A stretch of DNA of 64,000 bases from G965276765 sp965276765. Its GTDB lineage: Bacteria; Actinomycetota; Acidimicrobiia; Acidimicrobiales; Palsa-688. Positions 51,501 through 59,463 of this stretch are shown in pieces (position 1 is the stretch's first letter; the number at the start of each line of letters is the position of its first letter). A program made the translations under genes and the position numbers. The notes under the pieces were generated by a model. It saw only the letters and a list, made by a program, of their open reading frames with translations, was not told the origin of the DNA and made no database searches. The DNA lies in NCBI GenBank assembly GCA_965276765.1, contig OZ255627.1:1674001-1738000 (forward strand), in the 5' to 3' direction.

Positions 51501-51950
51501 CGAGACGGCGTCCCCGTCGGAGAGGCGGTGCTGTTCTTCGGGTGCCGGGACGAGGAGATCGACTTCCTCTATCAGGAGGAATTGGGAACATACGAGGCGG
51601 AAGGTGCGGCGCGCGTCGTGGTCGCCTCCTCCCAGACGCCGGGGAAGCCCAAGCGGTGGGTGCAGCACCATATCGACGATCAGCAGGCCGAGGTGTGGCG
51701 CCTCATCGAGGCCGGCGCCGTGATCTACATCTGCGGCGACGCCCACAAGATGGCGCCCGACGTGCGCCGGGCCTTCACCGCCGTGTATCGCTCCCAGACG
51801 GGCGCCTCGGAGGCCGAGGGGAAGGCCTGGATCGATGACCTGCGGGCCAGCCACCGCTATCTGGAGGACATATGGGGCGGGGCGGGGGCGCCCGCCGACC
51901 AGAAGATCGCCGCCGCGAGCCAAGTTTCTCGGCCAACACAGGGCTTATAG
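48510..51950 (+). CDS. Self-sufficient cytochrome P450/NADPH reductase (CYP102, P450-BM3-like)
   Basis: A 1146-residue fusion enzyme that hydroxylates fatty acids or similar substrates using NADPH and O2. The P450 domain (1-460) has the I-helix AGHETTSG, the ExxR motif in NESLRLWP and the heme ligand in FGTGERACIG (C423). A linker of about 70 residues leads to an FMN flavodoxin domain (SVLFGSNLGTAEAIATRLAQ). It is followed by an FAD/NADPH domain with RPRYYSISSSP, VGCGTGLAPFRGF and a terminal HRYLEDIW. All cofactor sites are present. It overlaps the upstream membrane-protein gene by four bases. Confidence 0.94.
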   Translation: MTEPTRPQPPAGGEPDAVIPGPPPKRVVGNAGDVDRDHVIESTMALAREYGPIYRLTVPGTGDRLIVSGADLVDEVCDDARFDKLVSGGLSAVRKDPVNTGLFTADTGNALWRRAHNILLPNFSMQAMQGYFPAMLDLAVQLMQKWERLNPGDEVDVGADMTRLTLDTIALCGFDYRFNSFYRDTPHPFVAAMVRTLEESQTRARQLPLQSKLRVRASRQLKADTAYMEAMVDEIVRDRRSRGGVGARNDLLGAMLEGVDKQSGERLPDVNIRAQCITFLIAGHETTSGLLSFATYFLIKTPDVAARAREEVDSVLGTDLGALPTSAQVRKLAYITQILNESLRLWPTAPGFVRYPKQDTVLGGRYSLAKGASVTVLTPMLHRDRNVWGDDADEFNPDHFSPKRRAALPANAFKPFGTGERACIGRQFALQEATLVLGMLLQRFELVDAFEYQLQVKQTLTIKPGGLRITVRPRPDRTAGAGSTKSAASGLLTPAVPLVAAPAVAAGIVVHGQGGDGQSSDGQQGDGRRAPAATGRPGSHGTPLSVLFGSNLGTAEAIATRLAQEGSDRGFAVDLGPLDDHVGSLPAKGAVIVVTASYNGTPPANAERFCGWLSDQAIEQDACAGVRFAVFGCGSTDWASTYQSVPKLVDEQLEAHGATRLHPRGEGDASADFDAQYGEWHGELWGALASGLGLSGDTVEASEGGPRLAISLANRQVLNPVVVSYQAQPSLVVANHELQRQDGPRPATRSTRHVEVALPAGTTYETGDHLGVLPRNDVDLIQRVLRHFSLDAGMFMLIIPKEGVHTHLPVGKETPLLGVLACSVELQDVATREDIELMAHWSSDPEEQQELHQLAAPPAAAPDRYREKVILPHRSLIELLEASPHCSMPFEVYLDRLPPLRPRYYSISSSPLAFPDQCSITVGVLESASRLGGGTFAGVCSGHLSRSSVGSTVFPFVRKPSIPFRPPANPHMPMIMVGCGTGLAPFRGFIQERALQKRDGVPVGEAVLFFGCRDEEIDFLYQEELGTYEAEGAARVVVASSQTPGKPKRWVQHHIDDQQAEVWRLIEAGAVIYICGDAHKMAPDVRRAFTAVYRSQTGASEAEGKAWIDDLRASHRYLEDIWGGAGAPADQKIAAASQVSRPTQGL

Positions 51951-52140
51951 AAACTAAGTGCCGCGGCCGTGAACGATCTCACGTTCAGATGGCATGAAAT
52001 TATAGGTACGGTATTTGACGGAGGGTAGTGCCCATCTGCGGCAGCCGTCGGGGTCACCTTAGTGGTCCTCGTCGTAACTACATGGGTGTAATACGATCGG
52101 GTGTTGCGGAGGGGTCCGAGGGGAGGGCGGTCGCGTCGTC

Positions 52141-53282
52141 GTGGGAGTGGCGATGTCGAGACGCAGTCCGTTCCTAATCGTGTTGGGCGACGAGGACCGT
52201 CGAGAGTTGGAGACGCTGGCCGCCAGGCATAGAGCTGAAGTTCGGATGGTGTTGCGGGCCCGGATCGTGCTGGCCGCCGCGGACGGGGACGAGAACGTGG
52301 AAATCGCGGGGCGCTTGGGAATTGTCGCGGACACGGTGCTCAAGTGGCGGAAGCGGTTCTTCGAAGAGGGTATTGACGGCTTGGCGGACCGGAAACGCTC
52401 GGGTCGCCCCCGAGTCTTTTCCCCCTCTGGTGACCGCCGAAGTCAAACGGCTGGCGTGTGAGCTGCCGGCCGCCTCTGGTGTGCCGCTGTCACGATGGTC
52501 AAGCGCAGAGTTGGCCCGCGAGCTGGTTGAGCGGGCGGTGGTGGCGGGCATCTCGTCGTCGACCATCGCCCGGGTTCTGGCACACGACCCGATCCGCCCG
52601 TGGCGATCGGATGTGGATCTTCCCCCGCGACCCGAACTTCGCGGCTAAAGCAGCGGTGGCGTTGGACCTCTACGCCCGGGTCTTCGACGGCGAAGCACTC
52701 GGCGAGGACGAGTTCGTGATCTGCGCGGACGAGAAGACCAGCATCCAGGCCCGCTGCCGGTGCCACCCCACCTTGCCGCCAGGCAGGGCCCGGTTGATGC
52801 GCGTCGAGCACGAATACGCCCGGGGCGGCGCCCTGGCCTATCTGGCCGCTTACGACGTGCACCAGGCCAAAGCGATGGGCCGGTCCGAATCCACGACGGG
52901 GATCGTCCCGTTCGGCCGTCTCGTGAACCAGGTCATGACCGCCGAGCCCTACGCCTCGGCCGCCCGCGTGTTCTGGATCGTCGACAACGGATCATCCCAC
53001 CGCGGTCAACGCTCGATCGACCGGCTGCAAGGCGAGTGGCCCACGTTGCGCCTGATCCACCTGCCCGTGCATGCCTCCTGGCTCGACCAATGCGAGATCT
53101 ACTTCTCGATCGTGCAACGCAAAGTCGTCAACCCCAACGACTTCAACGACCTCGACCAGATCACCGAACGCCTCACAGCGTTCGAGACCCGCTACAACCA
53201 GATCGCCGAGCCGTTCGACTGGACCTTCGGACGCGACGACCTCGACAAGCTCCTGGCCCGCCTCGACGCCCACGCCGCTTGA
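52141..53282 (+). pseudogene. IS630-family transposase with two frameshifts
   Basis: The N-terminal helix-turn-helix (VRMVLRARIVLAAADGDENV and VADTVLKWRKRFFEEGIDGL) is read to about 52417. The next segment TAEVKRLACELPAASG continues in the +1 frame, and the catalytic part from WIFPRDPNF in the frame after that. The DDE residues are in CADEKTS, WIVDNGSSHRG and DQCEIYFS. One surplus T in the run at 52417-52420 and one surplus base at 52605-52614 explain both breaks. IS630 relatives can use one programmed shift, but two one-base insertions more likely mean decay or error. Confidence 0.8.
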
Positions 53283-53320
53283 TCCGAGCCGCCTCCCGGG
53301 CAGCGCAATAGCATCGCTTG

Positions 53321-53671
53321 ATGGCGATCCCCGACAGCACCCGCCGATCGCTCGCGCAGCGACTCGAAGGCCGCCGAGCCGACCGCTGGAACGGGCTTGC
53401 CAAGCTCACGGTCACCTTCCGCGCCAACTTCGCATACGTCACCGGCATCGAGACCGACGGCGAGTCGAACCCGCTGTTCCGTCTCCGCTACGGCGGCTCC
53501 GCGAACACCTGGGGCTTCGCCATCTACCTGTGGAGCCGCCAAGTCTACGAAGACTCCATCCTGCCCTCCGGCAGCTTCGCCGGCACCCCAGAAGAAGCCC
53601 TCGACTGCGCCTGCGGGCTCTACCTCAACGACCCAACAGCCTGGACCGACAACTCACCCACAAACTTGTGA
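53321..53671 (+). CDS. IS630 passenger protein, function unknown
   Basis: A 116-residue protein encoded between the transposase and the right inverted repeat. It contains RWNGLAKLTVTFRANFAYVT and a Trp/Tyr-rich middle (TWGFAIYLWSRQVYEDS), with a Cys pair in CACG. It is not a recognised accessory transposition gene or resistance gene, but its frame is clean although the transposase frame is not. It resembles small hypothetical proteins that travel with some actinobacterial IS elements. Confidence 0.6.
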   Translation: MAIPDSTRRSLAQRLEGRRADRWNGLAKLTVTFRANFAYVTGIETDGESNPLFRLRYGGSANTWGFAIYLWSRQVYEDSILPSGSFAGTPEEALDCACGLYLNDPTAWTDNSPTNL

Positions 53672-53691
53672 GCGGGACCACTTAGTAACGG

Positions 53692-53931
53692 CGTCAGATC
53701 GGCCACTTGGGGTCGGATGTCGAAAGCATGAACCTGACAATCGACGTGACAGAGTTCAACGAGGCGCGCTGGTGGTCCCCCGCAAGCGTTCACGCAGCAG
53801 ACCCCAAGAGCTTCGACCCGCACTATCTGAGGCTCGTCGAAAAGGTGTCCCAGCAGCCCAACCCCCAACAGCAACAGCCCCGGTCAGACAGTACGACCGC
53901 CAGAGGGTGTCCCGTAAGACCCGCCCGGTGA
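53692..53931 (+). pseudogene. 3' remnant of a NUDIX hydrolase gene
   Basis: From 53692 the frame reads GHLGSDVESMNLTIDVTEFN followed by EARWWSPASVHAADPKSFDP, the C-terminal block of NUDIX hydrolases of the (d)NTP or ADP-ribose type (E-ARWW and DPHYLRLV). The Nudix box itself and the N-terminus are missing, and the IS630 right end lies seven bases upstream. The 5' half is not visible left of the element, so more than a simple insertion occurred. Confidence 0.65.
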
Positions 53932-54108
53932 AGGCTAACCGCTACAGGGTCCGGCCCACTGGGCGAGGCGGAGCGCAGGTACCGGTAGGGGGTCTCGCGG
54001 CTGATGCCGAGCTCCCGGGGCGACAGCCGCTTTCGGTGCCCCGACAGCCCCGACAACCTGACCCGTGCATGGAAAGACATCCCCCAAACGGGACGGGATG
54101 GCGAAGTT

Positions 54109-54150
54109 GGCGTACATGGCGTACATGGCGTACATGGCGTACATGGCGTA
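54109..54150. repeat. 9-base tandem repeats GGCGTACAT
   Basis: Four exact head-to-tail copies of GGCGTACAT (54109-54144) and a partial fifth occupy the gap between the NUDIX remnant and the MarR gene. The unit is a whole number of codons, but no convincing gene uses it. The 257 bases from 53932 to 54188 otherwise hold only a helix-turn-helix-like fragment on the minus strand (LSPRELGISRETPYRYLRSA). Confidence 0.85.
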
Positions 54151-54188
54151 TTCTGACGCTATGAAGCAGCGAGGCACCAGAGGTAGAG

Positions 54189-54674
54189 CTATCGGTTAGC
54201 GACGTCGAGGTGGTCGAGGTGGTCGAGCACTTTGATCGAGATGGTGGCGAGGGTTTCGATCTCCGCTTTGGTGAGAAGGTCGATCAGATGTCGGCGAGCT
54301 GAGCTGACGTATAGTGGTGCGGCGTTTCGGAGTGTCGTCCAGCCCACTTCGGTGAGGGTGACCGTGGCGCCGCGGGCGTCGTCACTACAGGTGTTGCGGG
54401 TCACTAGCCCCCGGCGTTCCATACGCCCGACGTGATGGGCCAGGCGGCTGGTCGACCACAGGAGACGGGTGGCGAGTTCGCTGGCACGCCAGATCGCCTC
54501 TGGAGCTTCGGACAGGGTTGACAGCACGTGGTAGTCCGAGTCCGACAGGCGCGAGTCCCGGGCCAGGTCCCGGCTGATCTGCAGATCGAGGAGGGTCCGC
54601 ATGCGCCGGTAGCCCCGCCAGGCCCGGTCCTCAGAGGTGTTCAGCCAGCGCACTTTGGACACGACGCTCACCAT
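54189..54674 (-). CDS. MarR-family transcriptional regulator
   Basis: A 161-residue winged-helix regulator: DYHVLSTLSEAPEAIWRASE, then RLAHHVGRMERRGLVTRNTC and DDARGATVTLTEVG, the MarR wing. It is divergent from a YczE-type membrane protein gene, and two matching palindromes lie between them. It would repress both directions and be released by a small ligand. The ATG at 54674 is nine bases from the first palindrome. The C-terminus has repeated DHLDHLD residues. Confidence 0.85.
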   Translation of the reverse strand: MVSVVSKVRWLNTSEDRAWRGYRRMRTLLDLQISRDLARDSRLSDSDYHVLSTLSEAPEAIWRASELATRLLWSTSRLAHHVGRMERRGLVTRNTCSDDARGATVTLTEVGWTTLRNAAPLYVSSARRHLIDLLTKAEIETLATISIKVLDHLDHLDVANR

Positions 54675-54682
54675 AGCCGACG

Positions 54683-54729
54683 TTGCTGATACGTCAGCAA
54701 AGTATGCTAGATTGCTGACGTGTCAGCTT
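54683..54729. promoter_or_regulatory. Two MarR operators over a leaderless promoter
   Basis: TTGCTGA-TACG-TCAGCAA (54683-54700) is a perfect palindrome, and TTGCTGA-CGTG-TCAGCTT (54712-54729) is a near copy 29 bases on. The GTG start of the next gene (54720) lies inside the second. TAGATT (54708-54713) followed by six bases and the GTG fits a leaderless promoter. Confidence 0.78.
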
Positions 54730-55382
54730 CTAGGGTGTGCGGGCAGCGTCTTTCCGCCCAGCGTCTCGACGCTCTGGCGCTGCGGGTGGCGTGGCTGTAT
54801 GTGGGGCTGATCGGCTTCGGCGTGAGCGTGGCGTTGATGGTCAGGGCCCGGCTCGGCCTGGATCCCTGGGACGTGCTGCACCAAGCGATCGCCCGCCACC
54901 TGGCGATACAGCTCGGCTGGGTCGTGATCGCGGTGAGCGCCGTGGTGCTACTGGCGTGGATCCCCCTGCGGCAGCGGCCGGGTTTCGGGACCATCAGCAA
55001 CGTCGTGGTGGTGGGCTTGGTCGTTAACGTCGCCTTGGGCCTGATCCCTTCCCCAAGCCCGTTGGCGCTCCGGGTGGCGATGCTCGGGGCGGCCATCTTG
55101 GTCAACGGTGTGGCCACCGGCTGCTACATCGGCGCCGGGCTCGGGCCCGGAGCCCGAGACGGGCTCATGACCGGTCTTGCCGCCCGGGGCCACTCGATCC
55201 GCGCGGCGCGAATTGTCATCGAGGTTTCGGTCCTGGTCATCGGGGTGATCCTGGGCGGCACGGTAGGGGTCGGCACCGTCGCCTATGCCTTGGCCATCGG
55301 CCCGCTCGTGGCCTTCTTCCTTCCCCGTCTGACACTGCCAGCCCGCACCGGGGGGCCCACCACCAACCAAGGAGCACCATGA
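54720..55382 (+). CDS. YczE-family membrane protein
   Basis: A 220-residue protein with five hydrophobic segments. The signature region LGLDPWDVLHQAIARHLAIQ and GCYIGAGLGPGARDGLMTGL matches the YczE/YyaS/YitT-like family, whose members are proposed transporters or regulators of peptide and antibiotic export. GTG 54720 lies in a MarR operator, so expression is likely ligand-induced. Its stop overlaps the ATG of a 12-codon frame (ATGA). Confidence 0.82.
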   Translation: MSASRVCGQRLSAQRLDALALRVAWLYVGLIGFGVSVALMVRARLGLDPWDVLHQAIARHLAIQLGWVVIAVSAVVLLAWIPLRQRPGFGTISNVVVVGLVVNVALGLIPSPSPLALRVAMLGAAILVNGVATGCYIGAGLGPGARDGLMTGLAARGHSIRAARIVIEVSVLVIGVILGGTVGVGTVAYALAIGPLVAFFLPRLTLPARTGGPTTNQGAP

Positions 55383-55417
55383 ACCAGCTGCTGCGTGAGA
55401 CTGGTGAGGTCTCGTAA
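55379..55417 (+). pseudogene. Truncated start of a downstream gene
   Basis: An ATG at 55379, preceded by the strong site AAGGAG (55368-55373) and overlapping the YczE stop as ATGA, opens a frame of only 12 codons (MNQLLRETGEVS) before TAA. This looks like the head of a second operon gene whose body is lost. The following 300 bases (55418-55716) hold no gene I can recognise. Confidence 0.45.
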
Positions 55418-55716
55418 TCGGGTGTCTCGTGTTCTGCGCTGATCGTCCTACGTTAGGTGGCGCTGGGCTGTCGGGGTTCGTTTACCTGGGCGAGGATCCA
55501 TCAGCGACACAGGCGGACTCGGGCCCACCATCCGATGATAAGCGACCCCAGCGAGGATCACGCCGAGCATCAGTCGATGCCGGCCATCCTCACAGATCGG
55601 ATCTTCCCCCTGCGCCTCATGGTCTTGACAGCGGTGGGATGCCCGGAGCCGGCGGCCTCGCCTACGCCGGCGGCTACCTGGTCTTCCGACGCTCTGCCCC
55701 TGAGCCGGGTGGCCCA

Positions 55717-56462
55717 TCACGACCTGCAACGGTGCTCGCCACGGCCGACCGTGGCCGGTCTCCGAACGAGGGATAGCATCGGGGTGCCCAGATCACGACA
55801 GGGCCGCCGTCCCTTCTGCCAACGACGGCGCAGATCGTCGAGGTACGCCGGATGGTCGTCGCCGAATTCGGCGTTGTTGATACCTCGGCGGGACCGTCAT
55901 CTCCAGGCCGGGGCCGACGGCGATCATCGTCGACGAGCCGTACCTAACTTGCGGATCGCGCAGGTCGTCCCCGTCGACAACGAGCAGCTCCCGGCCAAAG
56001 TCTGGCTTCCGTCTGGGCGGCGGTGACCGCAGGCTGGCTTCCAGTAGCGTTGCCGCTGCTCATGTACACGTGGGTGCGCCCCGCAAGCAGCTCGGCGAGC
56101 TCACCCAACCACACGCTGCCGAGGAAGGCTAGGCCGTCGACGGTCGCCGGCGACAGCCACCACGGAGCGGACGAGCTGACCGGGACGGGGACGCCGACCC
56201 CCTCGTCGTGGCACAGCCAGCGAACGAGGTCGACGGTGTCGGGGTCGAGAAGCATGGCGGGCATGATCGGAGCGACGGACGTCGTGCCGACCCCGACGGG
56301 CTGCTCACGTGGGCGACCCTTGGCGGTGTTGACCGCTGGCGCATCGGTGCCAATAACGACGGAGGGGAGCGGCGACGGCAGAGGCACGACGAAAGGCGCG
56401 CCGGCGTCCAGCTGCTCGACGAGCCGGGTGATGCCGGCAGGGTCCGGGACGACCATAGCCAT
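55717..56462 (-). pseudogene. Sua5/YrdC-like threonylcarbamoyl-AMP synthase, two frameshifts
   Basis: Sua5/YrdC proteins make threonylcarbamoyl-AMP for tRNA t6A. Here the fold is recognisable in three frames. The first ends with KGRPREQPVGV and MSSGNATGSQPAVTAAQTEA; the second contains FGRELLVVDGDDLRDP and GSSTMIAVG; the third contains RRGINNAEFGDDHPAYLDDL. One surplus base near 56002 and one near 55890 cause the shifts. The ATG overlaps the stop of the upstream membrane-protein gene (TGATG). The usual strongly conserved KxR core is only partly kept, so this was probably a divergent paralogue, not the essential copy. Confidence 0.65.
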
Positions 56463-57991
56463 CAGAACGTGCCTCCCAGCGCGGCCGCTGCGGCTGCCGA
56501 CGCAGCGTTGTAGCGCTCCTCGGAGAGCTGGCGGTGTACCAGGGCAACCAGGTGCACCTCAGCGCGGACGCGTCGCTGCCCGCCCGGTATGCCAACGGGG
56601 GTCGCGCCGACACCGCGCTCCGCACCGAAGGCGGTGATCACCACGATGGTGCCCGCCCCGACCGGTAGCAGCGTGGCGTAGCTTCCGTCCTCCCGGACAT
56701 CGGCCCGGGTGAGTGGGTGCCCCTCAGCGGTCGTCGCAGTGACGGTTCCTGCCCGGACGGCACGCCCCGCGTCGTCGAAGACGGACCCGTACACAATCAC
56801 CCACTCGTCACCGCCGGCGGCCGTCATGTCCGGCCGGTCCCGGCCCCGGGTGGCCGGCGATGGCGGAAGCTCGGCCGAGACCTCGATCGAGGCGGTGGCC
56901 CCACGCTCGGCGTCGTGCCGCTTCTGGCCGGCGCGGCGGATGCGGAGCCCGGTGTAAGTCACAAGCCCGATCCCGACGGCAAGCCAGGCGCTTAAGGTGA
57001 GGATCGGCTGCAACAGGGCGTGGTCGTGGAAGTAGAGAATGCCCCGGGCAGCGCTGACAAACACGCCAAGCGGCATGAGCGGCTGGAACACCTGGTAGAA
57101 GCGGGGCACGAGGGCAACTGGCACCACGCCGCCGCTCGACGGGATGCTGAGGAGGATGAACAGCAGCAATAGGACGGCCGGGACGGCTCGTCGTGCAAGC
57201 GGGACGAGCCCGTAGCCCACCCACGCGATGGCCTGGGTCAGCAAGAACGACAGGGGTATGACCGCCGGGTTGACCGGGAGCACGCCGCTCGTCCAGGCGA
57301 CGGGCCACACCACCGCCGACAACACGGCGCCAAAGACGGTCATGAGAGCAAGGCTCCGAGTCCTGCCGAAGTGGGGCTTCTGGATGGTGAACATGACCAG
57401 CACGTAGGAGACGAGGTCGAACAGCAGTGTTACGTAGAAAAAGCCTGTGCCGGTGGTATCCCCCTTCTCGAGCGGGGCCACGTCGACCGTCCGCAGCGGC
57501 GCGTGGACGGACCGGGCGACGGGTGCGAACGCCTTTTCGAGCACCTGGCGGAGGGCCGAGCCGTTGGCCCCAGCGAGGTAGAGCGTGGCCGAGTGGGGGC
57601 TCAGGTCGATGACGCCGTAGACGTGGCGGTCGAGCAGGTCGCTGCGACCGGTCGCAGCATCCGAGACGGTGACGAAATGGAACGAGCCGGGGGCCCGGTC
57701 AGCGAACTGGTGGCTCAGCTTGCTTCCCAGCCGCAGGCCGACGACCGCTACGGGCAGGTCGTGCGGTGCCACCTTGTGGAACGGCACGAAGTAGAAGCAG
57801 AGGAAGCCGGCACAGAAAAACAGCGGGAACCAGACGATTGCAGCGATCGTCCGGCCTGTGCCGGACCGGCCGCTCCGGCCTGCGCTGGACCGGCCGCGGG
57901 CTCCCCGTGTCGTGGGCGGGGTGGCCGTCTGGTCATCGGGCATCTGCACGTCGAATCCTCCTGCGTGTGGTCGTGGTCGATCAGTCGCCAT
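56462..57991 (-). CDS. YhgE/ABC-2-like membrane protein with C-terminal carboxypeptidase-regulatory-like domain
   Basis: A 509-residue protein. A membrane segment at about 50-70 is followed by an extracytoplasmic domain (about 75-180), then five or six membrane segments (about 185-370; LSFLLTQAIAWVGYGLVP and LLLLFILLSIPSSGGVVPVA). This layout resembles DUF3533/YhgE/Pip-type export proteins. A C-terminal soluble domain, VIVYGSVFDDAGRAVRAGTV, looks like a carboxypeptidase-regulatory beta-sandwich, a joining I have not seen described. ATG 57991 or a Met 16 codons later may start it. Export of lipids or peptides is a guess from the fold. Confidence 0.65.
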   Translation of the reverse strand: MATDRPRPHAGGFDVQMPDDQTATPPTTRGARGRSSAGRSGRSGTGRTIAAIVWFPLFFCAGFLCFYFVPFHKVAPHDLPVAVVGLRLGSKLSHQFADRAPGSFHFVTVSDAATGRSDLLDRHVYGVIDLSPHSATLYLAGANGSALRQVLEKAFAPVARSVHAPLRTVDVAPLEKGDTTGTGFFYVTLLFDLVSYVLVMFTIQKPHFGRTRSLALMTVFGAVLSAVVWPVAWTSGVLPVNPAVIPLSFLLTQAIAWVGYGLVPLARRAVPAVLLLLFILLSIPSSGGVVPVALVPRFYQVFQPLMPLGVFVSAARGILYFHDHALLQPILTLSAWLAVGIGLVTYTGLRIRRAGQKRHDAERGATASIEVSAELPPSPATRGRDRPDMTAAGGDEWVIVYGSVFDDAGRAVRAGTVTATTAEGHPLTRADVREDGSYATLLPVGAGTIVVITAFGAERGVGATPVGIPGGQRRVRAEVHLVALVHRQLSEERYNAASAAAAAALGGTF

Positions 57992-58033
57992 GCAGGTCGG
58001 CTGGTCGGGTAGTTACACCGTTGAAGTAGTTAC

Positions 58034-58195
58034 TTAGAGGCCAAGCCGATCGGCTAGTCGGACGGCTCGTTCGCGTACTCCTCCATGAGCAGGGAGGCCA
58101 TCGAGAAGCTCGGCGTTGGCGACGAACGCCGCGACGGTGCCCTTGCGGACCGTCGTTCCAGCGAAGGTGGCGGTGTCGTCCTCATCGCGCAACAC
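58034..58195 (-). CDS. Small hypothetical protein
   Basis: A 53-residue frame starting GTG three bases after the stop of the membrane-protein gene at 58199. It encodes LRDEDDTATFAGTTVRKGTV and a Leu-rich helix (RERAVRLADRLGL) at the end. The tight spacing suggests a two-gene operon. No family is recognised; it could also be the tail of a decayed gene. Confidence 0.35.
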   Translation of the reverse strand: MLRDEDDTATFAGTTVRKGTVAAFVANAELLDGLPAHGGVRERAVRLADRLGL

Positions 58196-58198
58196 GAC

Positions 58199-58945
58199 CT
58201 AGGTCGGATCGGTTTCGACACCCCGCCCATGCTCTCTCGTCCTGGTCGTGATGCGGGAACGCGCCCGCAGCACGAATCGGTGACCAAACGGGCATGCGCC
58301 TCCGTATTCATTAGCTCTTGTCAGCCCCAGGTTCAACTCCGGAGACCTCGCTGGCCCGTCAGTGCCGGGGGACCCGGATGGCGAGGAGCCAGCGGGAGCC
58401 TGTGTGCTGGTGTCGTGGCCGGTGAGCACTGCGAGGGAGCTGAATATTCCCGTCTCTCGACCCCCGACGAGTTCCCACGCCCGCGCCACCCCGAGGATCA
58501 ACGATATGACCAGCAGATTGCTCAGCTCCGCCAGTAAGCCGGTGTTACGAGGATTGATAAGAAGCTGAATGCCAGTAGCGATCTGGAAGCCGAAGAACAC
58601 CAGAACGAGGATGAGGAACGTGACGTGCCGGGCACGCTTGTGCTGCATCGAAGGGTCGACGAGGAAGGATCGCATCCCAGCAGCACTGAAGAAGAAGCCG
58701 ATGGTAGCGAACGCCACAGCGAGGACGCCGACGTTGGTTCCAGGCACGAGGCCGAACAGCGAGACGGCCAACGCATTGGTGAACGACAAGAGCGCGGCAG
58801 CAGCCCGGACCTGTTGGGCAACGACGGGAAGGGACTGCCCGGTACGGCCCTCCCGAACGGTCACGACAACGAACAACAGACCAGTGAGCGCACCAGCAGA
58901 GGTCGCTATTGCCGTGAACAGCTCCCGGTAGGTTTCAGTTAACAT
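58199..58945 (-). CDS. Four-segment membrane protein, function unknown
   Basis: A 248-residue protein. It begins ELFTAIATSAGALTGLLFVV, a motif common to small actinobacterial membrane proteins of unknown function, and has four hydrophobic segments in the first 165 residues. The C-terminal 80 residues are polar and Pro/Ser/Gly-rich with no pattern. No signal peptide is evident. The last part may be non-conserved, extended by loss of the original stop. Confidence 0.6.
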   Translation of the reverse strand: MLTETYRELFTAIATSAGALTGLLFVVVTVREGRTGQSLPVVAQQVRAAAALLSFTNALAVSLFGLVPGTNVGVLAVAFATIGFFFSAAGMRSFLVDPSMQHKRARHVTFLILVLVFFGFQIATGIQLLINPRNTGLLAELSNLLVISLILGVARAWELVGGRETGIFSSLAVLTGHDTSTQAPAGSSPSGSPGTDGPARSPELNLGLTRANEYGGACPFGHRFVLRARSRITTRTREHGRGVETDPT

Positions 58946-59463
58946 CTTTCCCCGCGTGCGGTACTGGATGCGGCGGTTGACACGCTCACGATTCCTTCTC
59001 CTCTCAGGCCGACCCGATGGTCAACCCACCCATGGACCGTATGAGGAACCGACTGATCGTGGCGTCAGCCCCAGGGGTGACTTCTGGTAGGAGGTTGCGA
59101 CGGCGACTCACCCCGATGTCACCCCAAGATCATCCTCGGCGGGGCGATGACACCGCTGGGTCTGTAGACGACGATCAGACACGGCCCTCAATGTCTGGAG
59201 CTCAGTATGTAACAAGCGTTCATCCTCAACGCCATCGTTCTGATCGTCGTTCCGCATGCGCGAGGCCCGCCAGAAAGGAGGTGGCCCCCGCCCCAACGCC
59301 GCCGACGGGCTTGACCGACGCCGCCCCCCGCCGCCAAGATCCACCCGTCGACGCTGGAGGCACCGCCGGACCCGGTCCCATGCCACTGGCGGAGAGGTGG
59401 TCCCTTCACCCTGGCGGACGACACTGATGTCTTCGAGAACGCTAATGCTAGGAAGTGGGTCAG
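58946..59463. other. Intergenic region without recognised gene
   Basis: Short frames exist on both strands, but none has a family motif or convincing composition. I see no tRNA, riboswitch or repeat of note. The last 14 bases contain AGGAAG (59450-59455), the ribosome site of the next gene. Confidence 0.5.

Larger units (their letters stand above)
52058..53685. mobile_element. IS630-family insertion sequence with passenger gene
   Basis: The left end CTTAGTGGTCC (52058-52068) and right end GGACCACTTAG (53675-53685) are inverted repeats matching at 10 of 11 positions. Inside are a DDE transposase of the IS630/Tc1 type and a 116-residue passenger ORF. IS630 elements target TA; a TA flanks the right end, and the left flank has TT, which may be a mutated copy. 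A NUDIX gene fragment abuts the right end. Confidence 0.72.

Noticed and set aside
52411..52430. Programmed frameshift at TTTTCCCCC in the IS630 transposase
   Set aside because: The required direction is +1, and a second, non-slippery shift occurs 190 bases later, so decay or error is simpler.
53823..54080. Resolvase gene on the minus strand
   Set aside because: Only a 20-residue helix-turn-helix-like segment is present, with no catalytic domain; at most a fragment.
59017..59427. Coding region between the membrane protein and the MetE-like gene
   Set aside because: Composition is Arg/Pro-rich without motifs, and no ribosome site supports it.
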